From: Prostheceraeus crozeri
Taxonomy: Eukaryota; Platyhelminthes; Polycladida; Euryleptidae
Assembly (NCBI GenBank): GCA_907163375.1
Contig: CAJQUW010011501.1
Coordinates: forward strand, 248,001-312,000
Reading direction: 5' to 3'
DNA length: 64,000 bases
Shown: one piece after another, positions 32,028 through 39,941 of the stretch
Numbering within the stretch: the stretch's first letter is position 1
Layout of the letters: every line of letters starts with the position of its first letter
Translations under genes and position numbers: made by a program
Notes under the pieces: generated by a model
The model's input: the letters and a program-made list of their open reading frames with translations, nothing else
What the model was told of the DNA's origin: nothing
Databases searched by the model: none

Positions 32028-33551
32028 TTAAAATTGTTTCCAGAACATAGAATCATTTCCAGAATAAAGAAGAGGTGGAATAAAACGTCCACGTGTACAT
32101 GTTTTAAAGAGTGAGTTTTCAAGAGCAGTCACCATTTCACTCATCAATGTCCTTTCCATGTCATGGGTAAGAGGATTCATATTGTACCGTGCAAATGCTT
32201 CCTTCAACATGTTGGGAAAGGCGCCACGATGGATTTCGTAGGCACTACGCACAATGAAATAATGTTCAATATAGTTCAACACAGACCACTTCTCATTGAC
32301 ACACTGTCCTGCTTTGTACCATGAGGATGACACATACCACTGACTCTCCTGCTTATGTTCCACCATTTCCTTGAACATTTCGAGGAATCGATTGATCCAT
32401 TTCTCGGCTTGTATTTGATCACCGTCAAAGATATGCAGCGCGTGTGACTCTTCCCGGATGCGAATGTACACGCCGAGTGCTTGCGCCTTGGCATAATCCG
32501 TCCGCATCCTCCTCCAATCCTCCTCCTCCGTGGGTTGAGCACTCCACCTTTGAGAAAGCATGTTTGTCATCTCATCCTCCTTTTCTTTCATAAGTACAGT
32601 GCTGTCCTCTGATTGGGAGAGATGATCGAGATCCTCTATAAAGTGATTGAGTTCCTCCCAATCAATATCCTGTTTAGGTTGCACCATGTGTATCAGATGA
32701 AATAAACCACTGGAGGGAATGGATGCCTTCTTTATATCGAGTGTTAGCTTTGTCTTCTTCTTCTTTTCCTCCACCGCTGTGCTCTGACCTTCCTCCACCT
32801 GTTTGATACGGACTTGGATTTGATCCACAGTAAAACACAGTTTCAGAGTCTTTGTCTGTGGATTACAGTATATGCCTGTGACGCGGAAGATGGTATTTGC
32901 TTGAAGGAAGGTATTCGCCTTGAGATTGGAAAGAAGATGTCCAAGAGTGGCCAAACTAACCTTCTTGTTCTTTCCATTCTCCTTCATCAGGAAGATGGGT
33001 GTGTCCTGCTTCAGCTTCATAAAGACACTGTCATAGGCCGATTTCTTGTGTACATAACCGAGACAGGAGATGAGGTTGTAGGTAGATTCGGGTTGGACTT
33101 GTTTGTAGAGGGATTGTATCGCATCTTCCAACATCTCCAGATCGCGTGAGACGGCTTGAGAAATGGTGAAGAGGGAGGAGAGTTGAGCGGAACCGTGCCA
33201 AGGGTCATTGTACGTTTGTGCACGCCATCCATAAAATCCCGTGGCAAACACGAGTTTTGAAATGTCTCGTCGTGATTGCCAATCCATCGCATCCATCATC
33301 GCATTTTCTCCGCGAATGGGATAATATCCAGTGTTACCCCATTTCTTGCCCAATACCAGCCGTGTAATGGGCAGAGGCTCCAACTGTGGATGTGCCTTGG
33401 TAAGGTAGTTCTTCTCGGCTTTCCCATTCGTATGGAAATAGGGCTCCGTCGCTTCAACAAAGACTGGCTTCGATGTCGGTGTATCTGACGAATACGTGAC
33501 TTTCGCCTTCTTCGCGAGAGGAGCTTCCAACGTGTTCGTACGTTTACCCAT
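32028..33551 (-). CDS. Accessory protein of unknown function, 507 residues
   Basis: The start at 33551 (MGKRTNTLEAPLAKKAKV) is chosen because a TATA box lies 30-40 bp upstream (33582-33589); an upstream in-frame ATG lies before the TATA. The N-terminus has a nuclear-localisation-like KKAKV. The middle has a lysine-rich linker (KKKKTKLTLDIKK) and an acidic region (EDSTVLMKEKEDE). The second half is rich in aromatic residues and looks globular. No family is recognised. It has its own promoter and GTGCTCCG motifs, so it may be an early gene. It looks whole. Confidence 0.6.
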   Translation of the reverse strand: MGKRTNTLEAPLAKKAKVTYSSDTPTSKPVFVEATEPYFHTNGKAEKNYLTKAHPQLEPLPITRLVLGKKWGNTGYYPIRGENAMMDAMDWQSRRDISKLVFATGFYGWRAQTYNDPWHGSAQLSSLFTISQAVSRDLEMLEDAIQSLYKQVQPESTYNLISCLGYVHKKSAYDSVFMKLKQDTPIFLMKENGKNKKVSLATLGHLLSNLKANTFLQANTIFRVTGIYCNPQTKTLKLCFTVDQIQVRIKQVEEGQSTAVEEKKKKTKLTLDIKKASIPSSGLFHLIHMVQPKQDIDWEELNHFIEDLDHLSQSEDSTVLMKEKEDEMTNMLSQRWSAQPTEEEDWRRMRTDYAKAQALGVYIRIREESHALHIFDGDQIQAEKWINRFLEMFKEMVEHKQESQWYVSSSWYKAGQCVNEKWSVLNYIEHYFIVRSAYEIHRGAFPNMLKEAFARYNMNPLTHDMERTLMSEMVTALENSLFKTCTRGRFIPPLLYSGNDSMFWKQF

Positions 33552-33581
33552 GACTGAATGAAAATGATTGAAATGGCTCAG

Positions 33582-33589
33582 TTTATATA
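33582..33589 (-). promoter_or_regulatory. TATA box for the 32028-33551 gene
   Basis: CTATATAAAC on the minus strand, about 30 bp before the chosen ATG. Upstream (33638-33660) are the words GCGTGGGCGT, CAGAGCAC and ACGGAGCAC, which also occur in the TIR. Confidence 0.65.
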
Positions 33590-33741
33590 GAGTTGAGCGT
33601 GGGAAATTTCTTCTCATTGGTTGACGCCCACGCATACAAGTGCTCTGATTGGTGCTCCGTGAAATTCACGATGAATCATTCATTTTTGGTGGTGTACGGG
33701 GCTTGTCCCTTTTTGTAGGTCAAATTCACGAGATAACGCTT

Positions 33742-34048
33742 GATTTCATGGGAATTTGCTGAGTCATTTTACGATAACATCGGTCGATTTGGTGTGGAAA
33801 AGTACCTCAGAATTCTCGATAAATCACCTGATTTTACGAGGATTTGTAACAGAGTGTGTTCTTCAAAGTCACAGTGAATCGATTGATATCATGGGAAAAT
33901 AACACATCAAATCCGTAGTATTTTTAACGATGTCATGGGAAAATCATCCTTTAAATCTTCGGTATATCGTTTGATTTCATAGGAATTTTAGTGTGTGAAC
34001 GTGTCTTATTCACACTCTTCGGTAAATCGTTCGATTTCATGGGAATTT
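33742..34048. repeat. Six dispersed copies of a 16-bp core
   Basis: Variants of GATTTCATGGGAATTT start at 33742, 33830, 33885, 33929, 33973 and 34033 (spacings 88, 55, 44, 44 and 60). The two rightmost lie in the C-terminal coding part of the membrane-protein gene, where they encode the repeated IPMKSND; the rest lie in the gap upstream of the next promoter. They may be decayed coding repeats or an array of binding sites. Confidence 0.6.
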
Positions 34049-34313
34049 CATTGTGCGGTTTGGTGGGGTTGAGTATAGGCGTTTTGGACACATCATAATT
34101 GACGACTTCCACATCGAGTAAGGGTTTTCCACTCTCTTTACGTTTTTTGATATCTTTCATCATTTTTCGACCAGATAAGAGGGTAACCAAAATCAATATG
34201 ACGAGTGTAAAGAATTGTGATAGGGTTTCTTTGAATGAACCAATGAGTGAACATTTTAAATCTCCTCCGTTGGCTGTTGAAAGTGTGTTCACTATGGATT
34301 GAACAGTGTCCAT
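33951..34313 (-). CDS. Small membrane protein
   Basis: The 120-residue product has a short N-terminal region, one hydrophobic segment (FFTLVILILVTLLSG, about residues 34-48) followed by a basic stretch (RKMMKDIKKRKESGK), and a polar C-terminus with two IPMKSND units. Topology is probably N-out, C-in. It may be a minor virion membrane or host-membrane protein, by analogy with small transmembrane proteins in other Polintons. It looks whole. Confidence 0.55.
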   Translation of the reverse strand: MDTVQSIVNTLSTANGGDLKCSLIGSFKETLSQFFTLVILILVTLLSGRKMMKDIKKRKESGKPLLDVEVVNYDVSKTPILNPTKPHNEIPMKSNDLPKSVNKTRSHTKIPMKSNDIPKI

Positions 34314-34346
34314 GATGATAGTATTGATGACGTGGGTATGGTTTAC

Positions 34347-34742
34347 TTAGTGTTTGGAGCCGATCGATGCATGTAAGGCTTGTTTGAAAGCTGCTGGATT
34401 ATCGTGATATGCAGTGGCATAGGCTTGTGCGAAGGGGATTTGTTTCTTGTTAAATTTCCGTTTTTGACCCAAGTATTTGCGAGTTTGAGGGGGTGGTTTC
34501 ACAAATTTGCGGAGAATTCCTTTGTAAGATTGAATAAACTCGTGCTGTAAAGGTGATAATTTCCCTGGATTCACTCGCATTTTGCTCATGAGTGCTTGCA
34601 TATCCTTGACATATTCCTCAGGCAATTGATCGACATGACGGTTAATTTTCTTTTTCGAGCATCCTATCCCTGAACTTAGGGATTTCAGTACATTGGTAAA
34701 GTCCTGACGTCGACTTGAACATGATTCACACTGACACGTCAT
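34347..34742 (-). CDS. Small basic protein with N-terminal cysteines
   Basis: The 131-residue product starts MTCQCESCSSRRQDF, with three closely spaced Cys that could bind metal. It continues with a helical region and a basic KYLGQKRKFNKKQ stretch, then FAQAYATAYHDNPAAFKQAL. No family is recognised. It lies in a tight leftward run of accessory genes with a short gap that contains a CTAAGTTAT-like motif. It looks whole. Confidence 0.55.
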   Translation of the reverse strand: MTCQCESCSSRRQDFTNVLKSLSSGIGCSKKKINRHVDQLPEEYVKDMQALMSKMRVNPGKLSPLQHEFIQSYKGILRKFVKPPPQTRKYLGQKRKFNKKQIPFAQAYATAYHDNPAAFKQALHASIGSKH

Positions 34743-34777
34743 TCTTGTCTATCATCCTCTATCCCACATAACTTAGT

Positions 34778-35650
34778 TTACATGGCGTTCACCAAATTCA
34801 TGTAGCGTGCGTGGACGTCTGCATTTTGGTTGGTTAAGTGGGCAATAAACTCTTCCTTTTGAGTCAGCAAGTCACGCATGCTTTCCAATGTCTCATCCAA
34901 ATAGTCTCCATTGCCATCTGTACGATTGGGTTCATGAATGTGTTGATTAAATGCCTCTTCCAACACGTGCAAGATGCGTTTGCGAGCATTTAAATGACGT
35001 TCATGGAGACGAATAGAATCGTTCAACAGTTGAACAATGGCGCTGTTTTTCAAATTGTTCAGTTGAATAATGTACTCGTGGGAGTTGTCAATGACAGGTG
35101 AATTGACTGGGTAAAACATTCTTTCCTCCACGGGGTGTGCGTCCATGGGTTGTTGAGAGGTTCCTACCCCCACTGAGTGTTGTGGTTGAGGGGTTCCTAC
35201 CCCCACCGAGTGTTGTTGTTGAGGGGTTCCCACTCCTCTTGATTCTTGTTGATCAACCTCTGGATTTCCCACTGTGTTCGACATGGCTTGGACATAACTG
35301 TTGTGATCATTGACAGGACCTGGGTAGTTATCAAATGTCACATGACTTAGTGTAGGTTGAATATTCTCTAACGATAGAGGACTCATATCAATCTCATTCG
35401 CAGCCATGGCTAAAACATCAGGCGGCAATCGATTCAATTCTTCTTGTATTTGATGGACCGTATGGGTGGGATCCGGGGGAGCATCCACTCTGGCTCGATC
35501 GTCAACCATACTTTTCACGACAGCTTGTAGCATAGCGTGAGACGGACCAGGTGTTGCTAAGGCGCGATGATCCGCTGGAGAGGGTCGAATGAGTGCTTCT
35601 AGACTATCGTCCGCATCCAAATCTGTATTCTTAGGTTGAGGGGGTCGCAA
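34778..35650 (-). CDS. Accessory protein with HSVGVGTPQ repeats
   Basis: The 290-residue product is proline- and acid-rich at the N-terminus. In the middle it has three units of SVGVGTPQQQ/SVGVGTPQPQ, and a helical, probably coiled-coil C-terminal third (LNNLKNSAIVQLLNDSIRLH onward). The repeat is visible in DNA at about 35155-35245. The layout suggests a structural adaptor or scaffold with a flexible linker. It has no recognised homologue and looks whole. Confidence 0.55.
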   Translation of the reverse strand: MRPPQPKNTDLDADDSLEALIRPSPADHRALATPGPSHAMLQAVVKSMVDDRARVDAPPDPTHTVHQIQEELNRLPPDVLAMAANEIDMSPLSLENIQPTLSHVTFDNYPGPVNDHNSYVQAMSNTVGNPEVDQQESRGVGTPQQQHSVGVGTPQPQHSVGVGTSQQPMDAHPVEERMFYPVNSPVIDNSHEYIIQLNNLKNSAIVQLLNDSIRLHERHLNARKRILHVLEEAFNQHIHEPNRTDGNGDYLDETLESMRDLLTQKEEFIAHLTNQNADVHARYMNLVNAM

Positions 35651-35674
35651 GGGGATTGCACGACGTGAGGTGGG

Positions 35675-36055
35675 TTATAATTGACGATCTTGTCCTGTCA
35701 ACGTAGAGGACACCTTCAAAGAGGATCTCGGAACATGCTGTTGAATAATATACTTGAGTTTGCTCACATTTTCTCCCTCCATTCGCTCGTTTAAAATATG
35801 GGTATGTTGACGCGCAAATTGTTGAGCTGTCTTCCTATCCACCGTTCCATCGAGGGTTTCCCCGCATAGACATGCATAGATGAACTCTTCACTTGCTTTT
35901 ATCTCTTCCTTTGTTTTATATTTTAGATGGTGTGAATTAAAAATATGCCTTCTCAGACGATCTTTTTGATAAGGGCATTTACAGATAGGACATAGGGTTA
36001 TTCTCAATTTTCGCAACGTCAGAGTCTCTTCACTTTCACGCGCTCCTCCCTTCAT
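35675..36055 (-). CDS. Zinc-finger protein with CLCGE module
   Basis: The ATG at 36055 (MKGGARESEETL) is preferred. The protein has a C2H2-like finger (CPICKCPYQKDRLRRHIFNS-HH) and a downstream block FIYACLCGETLD, then QQFARQHTHIL. The same order, CPWC...H...H then FVYMCVCGE and RQFVSLHKEHM, occurs in the C-terminal half of the protein at 39942-40856, so the two are paralogues. The role is probably DNA binding. It looks whole. Confidence 0.6.
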   Translation of the reverse strand: MKGGARESEETLTLRKLRITLCPICKCPYQKDRLRRHIFNSHHLKYKTKEEIKASEEFIYACLCGETLDGTVDRKTAQQFARQHTHILNERMEGENVSKLKYIIQQHVPRSSLKVSSTLTGQDRQL

Positions 36056-36485
36056 GGTTGATTTTTGTTGTGTGTTCCTGTGCATGCTTAAATACATTCG
36101 TTGGCCATTGAAACAAAACACTGAAATGAGCACAGATACGACTCAATGTCTCTTTGATATAAATAAGACTTGCTGCTGAAATCACACGTTTATGATACAG
36201 CTCTTGTACATAGGTCAAATGTTTTTCATTCATAAACTTCCATAGTGTGTCCTCATACAAAACGTCATCCTCAAAAATAGCCATGAGTAAATACACACGT
36301 CCCACGATGGAATAGTGGTCATTCAGTACCAATTGATTCAAATAGACGGTGGACGTGTCGGTAAACTCTTCTAATGTGGGGATATCATTGCCTCGGATGC
36401 GTTCATCGAACCAAAAATCAATAAGGATCTTCATCCGCGCTTGGTGCGAAGGAGTGGTCGAACTGTCTGTGGGCGTGATGTCCAT
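36036..36485 (-). CDS. Accessory protein of unknown function
   Basis: The 149-residue product is mostly helical with aromatic patches (IDFWFDERIRGND, VYLLMAIFEDDVLYEDTLW). It overlaps the start of the zinc-finger gene at its 3' end by about 20 bases, so the two are probably expressed from one transcript. No family is recognised. It looks whole. Confidence 0.5.
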   Translation of the reverse strand: MDITPTDSSTTPSHQARMKILIDFWFDERIRGNDIPTLEEFTDTSTVYLNQLVLNDHYSIVGRVYLLMAIFEDDVLYEDTLWKFMNEKHLTYVQELYHKRVISAASLIYIKETLSRICAHFSVLFQWPTNVFKHAQEHTTKINHEGRSA

Positions 36486-36492
36486 CTTCCAC

Positions 36493-36761
36493 GATGTCGT
36501 CTTTTTCGAGGGTGTTTGGTCCGAATAGGGCGATGTCGTCTTTTTCGATAATAGGGTAGGAGTAACATGATCTTATTTGAGAGAGCGTGAGGATCCATAA
36601 CTTAAATAGTCACTCATCGCGGTGAGTATGCGTACAATCTCTCTCAGAAGAAAAAGGAGTACCAGTAGCATGTTTTTCCAAATCTATCAACCCCAATAGC
36701 AGAATGCTTATAATATGAAAAAGCAACATGATTCATACAATGACATTTTCTTTATTCATAC
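36493..36761. other. Short gap with a direct repeat
   Basis: The 17-bp word GATGTCGTCTTTTTCGA occurs twice (about 36493 and 36531). A CATAACTTA motif lies at 36596-36604. No coding region is recognised. Confidence 0.45.
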
Positions 36762-37160
36762 TTAGTCTGTGTCGCTTACATATTCTTCTTCTTCTGATGT
36801 CCATCCAACAGAGAAATATTCAAAATTAAACGTTATACAATAGACACCAAGAATTTCTTTGTTATCACTGTCCATAAATTCATAGTCCCATACGTTCTTT
36901 AGTGAGGCTAAATAGTCATCCATTTCTTCGACGTCACTTTCATAATAACGTTCACTGGCGCCCATCAATGGTGGAGAACCATTTCTTTTGTATTCATAAA
37001 TCGTGAATGTATCCATGGAGAGTTCACATTCAGGCTTCACTTTGATCTTCTCCTTCACATAGGGAATCACTTTCTCCAACATCGCGTGCGGTTGACATGT
37101 CGTTTTCGGGTAAATAATGAGCTGATTTGGATAGGTGTACACGTGAAAGTCTTCCATCAT
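36762..37160 (-). CDS. Accessory protein, paralogue of 40882-41301
   Basis: The 132-residue product has a YTYPNQLIIYPKTT strand region, the LEKVIPYVKEKIKV helix, an acidic stretch (YYESDVEEMDDYLASLKNV) and a C-terminal GVYCITFNFEYFSVGW. The same order (TLYIIPTKE, SLEKIIAEL, DDWDVEELIDSLQKKL, GGILCMQIDIGFGSL) is seen in the gene next to the right TIR, so they are probably paralogues. The function is unknown. It looks whole. Confidence 0.5.
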   Translation of the reverse strand: MMEDFHVYTYPNQLIIYPKTTCQPHAMLEKVIPYVKEKIKVKPECELSMDTFTIYEYKRNGSPPLMGASERYYESDVEEMDDYLASLKNVWDYEFMDSDNKEILGVYCITFNFEYFSVGWTSEEEEYVSDTD

Positions 37161-37199
37161 GTATGTGTCTTGAACGTTTCTCTATTTTTACCTAGTTCT

Positions 37200-37322
37200 C
37201 CAATCGATAGGTGCTCCGACATGGAATGGGGCACACCCAATGCTCCGTTCTGTGCTCCGAGCATGGAATGGGGCACGTCTAATGCTCGGAGCAGGGGATG
37301 GGACATTTGCAAAACTATAAAG
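37200..37322 (+). promoter_or_regulatory. Promoter with GTGCTCCG repeats and TATA box
   Basis: GTGCTCCG-like words occur around 37212, 37242, 37252 and as GCTCGGAGCA near 37283. Two copies of ATGGAATGGGGCAC are present. TATAAAG (37316-37322) lies 40 bp before the ATG at 37362. This is the only rightward promoter inside the accessory block. Confidence 0.6.
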
Positions 37323-37361
37323 CCAAGCCGAAAATGTTCCACCTTCATAACACTCGTGAAC

Positions 37362-37952
37362 ATGATTTACCAACGTTACGAACTCCAATTCCGACAAGTG
37401 GATCCTACTAACATACTACAACGAAGTAATTTTCAACACCAACACGATATGGATAGTGAAGGGGAAATGTTGATTGTGGTCCCAGACACTCCACCACCGA
37501 CCCCAGGAAGTCCAAGTCCATTATCTTCCTCACCGGACAGTCCAGATCCTTCAAGCGATAAAGATGATGATCACTTTCCAACAGACCTCCCCTCGAACTG
37601 GGGCTCCATTCCCGATCCTGATGGACCGTATTCCCTACCTCCGACGCCACCCACCATCGATGGGCCATTTCCCATCCCACCGTCACCCTCCGTCACCGAT
37701 CCCGGACCACCAAGTCTGATCAGCGAGAATCGGGAACTTGACTTTCTAGACGACGAGAAGGAGAATACGACACCTAGCTCCGATGACTATCCTGAACTCG
37801 ATCTTCGACCCACTCGCCGTCCCTTTCGCGAACCATTGACGAACCTTAGTGCTTATTTGAACCGTCGCACTGAATTGGATAACATCAACGAAGCTATCGC
37901 CAATTTGGATAGTGTGGACTTTATAAGTGAAGTCAGTGACTGGGTTTTTTAA
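37362..37952 (+). CDS. Proline-rich acidic protein, possible early regulator
   Basis: The start at 37362 follows the TATA box by 40 bp; frames further upstream run through the promoter and are not used. The 196-residue product has a short N-terminal globular part, then a long Pro/Ser/Asp-rich region (VPDTPPPTPGSPSPLSSSPD and similar), then an acidic C-terminus with DLRPTRRPFREPLTNL. This looks like a transcription activation domain or a disordered hub. It is the only rightward gene in a leftward block, and AATAAA follows at 37988-37993. It looks whole. Confidence 0.55.
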   Translation: MIYQRYELQFRQVDPTNILQRSNFQHQHDMDSEGEMLIVVPDTPPPTPGSPSPLSSSPDSPDPSSDKDDDHFPTDLPSNWGSIPDPDGPYSLPPTPPTIDGPFPIPPSPSVTDPGPPSLISENRELDFLDDEKENTTPSSDDYPELDLRPTRRPFREPLTNLSAYLNRRTELDNINEAIANLDSVDFISEVSDWVF

Positions 37953-38222
37953 ATGTGTAATTATTCTTTCTATCTTGATTTCTTCTCAATAAACATACAT
38001 GGTAAGCTTTGACTATTTTATTCAAGGGTGAACTGGGTTATAGGACATATCATGATAGAAGTTAAAATGAATGTTAAAGATTGAATTTAAGATTGGAAAT
38101 CGATCATAAAATTTACACGTTAGCATTATTTTAATGTTGAAAATAGTTTATAAAATTGACAAATGCTATCATTCCCAAGTCAATGATTATCAAAAATAAC
38201 AGGTGATTGGAATAACATTTTA
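37953..38222. other. Convergent 3' region
   Basis: The plus-strand poly(A) signal is at 37988-37993. The rest is AT-rich and non-coding. Confidence 0.5.
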
Positions 38223-39223
38223 TTATAGAGATGCACTTTCTTGAGTTATTTCACAACATGCATTATTCTTGCACAAGGTACGATGTTCGGCATAGTCACT
38301 TAAGTTACAATAATGAACAATATAAGACTTGTGGAGTTGTCCATTGTCCACCGTGGTTGATTCATGCATCACAGTGATGGGGTCAATCTTGGTCCAGGCC
38401 CATGCAGCTTCACAGGAATCATAATTTAAATACAGTGTATGCACATAAAGTCGATAGTGTAGTTCAAAGCAATAATGAAGAAGAATCTCGACCACATCTG
38501 ACAGCGCACAGTGGTACCCATACTGTACCTTGGCAGCTTGCGTTTCTGTGAGTGCTTTCCCTCGGCGTAAATGTAACAGGGCTCGACGGTACGCTTCTTT
38601 CCCTTCATACTGGGAATGATTCATCCAGTGACATCCGCGACGCATATGTTCCTTGTAGCCAAGTCTATACACTTCACTATCCCGCATACATGAGGTGAAT
38701 ATATTCCAATGAGAGTCAATGCGTTGAGACCATTCGGGGAGAGAAATACTATCCATGGTCACTTTTTCCAAGAGTTTTATGCTTTTCAACCAAGCTCTTT
38801 CCATCTCCGATAATCCATTCCCTACAATCAGTTCCGCGTCTCCATACTCGCGTGTCATTTCATGGACCCAGAAATTAAAACGGTGAATAATCACATTCTC
38901 TTCTGCACCACATTTCCCAATCACACGTGGGTTGAGACCATGAATAAATTGAGTCGCAAAAACATCACACCCCGATGTCTCATGTTTGATAAAGTCATGG
39001 AAGCGCGATGTAATGGTCACATATCCGGTCGGTTTATCGTCTCTGGGCGTATAATGACACCAAATGGCAGCGACTTCCGCATGGGATCTCCTTCCGTATC
39101 AAATACGATGAAATTGCGCACCGGCTTCTTCTGCTCCACCCACCATTGTTGTACTTTAGGATGATCAAATGTAATGGTATAAGAACCTTGCATGAGCTCG
39201 CCCAAGTGCTGAATCCGACGCAT
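38223..39223 (-). CDS. Accessory gene region, one or two proteins
   Basis: The N-terminal part (MRRIQHLGELMQGSY, then NFIVFDTEGDPMRKSLPFG) and the longer left part (a helical, Cys/His-rich protein with RRGCHWMNHSQYEGKEAYRR and HYCFELHYRLYVHTLYLNYD) are adjacent. I cannot tell whether they form one gene, with about one break, or two genes. A GGGTATATAAG box lies just upstream on the minus strand (39255-39265), so this region has its own promoter. The VFDTEG motif recalls an exonuclease-type acidic site, but this is weak. No family is assigned. Confidence 0.45.
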
Positions 39224-39254
39224 CGTGAAATGAATCTCACCTTGTGTGTTTCGA

Positions 39255-39265
39255 CTTATATACCC
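39255..39265 (-). promoter_or_regulatory. TATA box GGGTATATAAG
   Basis: Identical to the 11-bp TATA region of the TIRs and about 32 bp before the next leftward ATG at 39223. It supports an independent promoter. Confidence 0.7.
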
Positions 39266-39295
39266 TTCCCTAGGGTGGTGTACAACATGATTGGT

Positions 39296-39568
39296 TTAGC
39301 GATGATGACGTCTCCTTCGACGTTTTCCTCCTCCTGATATTTTATTCGCTATAGCACTTGCGCCTGCGGCACCGGCTGCACCCGCTGCTCCCAATGCTGC
39401 AGCTTTCCCTGCGGCAATAAGTGTAGGGATGAGGGGTGCTAAAAATGGGAGGATGCCTCCTCTTTGTCTACGACTCCCGCGGTAGATTCCACCTTTTTGT
39501 CTTTGACTACCACGGTAAATACCCCCTTTCTGACGGCGGCTTCCGCGATAAATACCTCCACGTTGCAT
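39296..39568 (-). CDS. Small basic capsid-core protein, pX/pVI-like
   Basis: The 90-residue product starts with four GGIYRGS/RRQKGG repeats, followed by a hydrophobic Ala/Gly-rich helix (LPFLAPLIPTLIAAGKAAAL) and an arginine-rich tail (GGGKRRRRRHHR). The RRQRGG(I/S)L motif ahead of a hydrophobic helix also opens the basic protein of the second element (62673-63128). It resembles adenovirus protein X or the membrane-active part of protein VI. GG motifs could be protease cleavage sites. It looks whole. Confidence 0.6.
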   Translation of the reverse strand: MQRGGIYRGSRRQKGGIYRGSQRQKGGIYRGSRRQRGGILPFLAPLIPTLIAAGKAAALGAAGAAGAAGASAIANKISGGGKRRRRRHHR

Positions 39569-39597
39569 GATTACCGTGATAGGCTAGATGTCTCTAC

Positions 39598-39879
39598 TTA
39601 GTTCTTCATTAATAGTTTCCCTAACGTCTTTAACTTTCCCAACTTGTTCCTATTTAGATCGTGTTTCAACCGTTGCCATTCTTCCTTTATCATTTGATTA
39701 TTGGATTTATAACGTGGTCGCCACGCTGCTGGTAACAACGTATTGCCCAAATGACGTCGAATCAATTCACCTTTATGTCTCTGAAAAGCTTCACGCCCTC
39801 TACGATGCAGTTGAGATTTTATATACCGTTTCACATGTCTTACAGTTCCTCCTCTCTGGCGTCGTTTACGGCGTGTCAT
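39598..39879 (-). CDS. Small arginine-rich protein
   Basis: The 93-residue, very basic product starts MTRRKRRQRGGTVRHVKRYI and ends in KLKTLGKLLMKN. The RRQRGG near the N-terminus matches that of its neighbour, which suggests a shared protease site or a shared origin. It is probably a DNA-binding core protein of the virion. It looks whole. Confidence 0.5.
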   Translation of the reverse strand: MTRRKRRQRGGTVRHVKRYIKSQLHRRGREAFQRHKGELIRRHLGNTLLPAAWRPRYKSNNQMIKEEWQRLKHDLNRNKLGKLKTLGKLLMKN

Positions 39880-39941
39880 GATTAATGTTTACGCTTCCCA
39901 ATCATAACTTAGTCACAAAAATAGGAGATTGATCACTACAT

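Noticed and set aside
38950-39223. DEDD exonuclease assignment from VFDTEG
   Set aside because: Only one acidic motif is visible, with no second and third exonuclease motifs.
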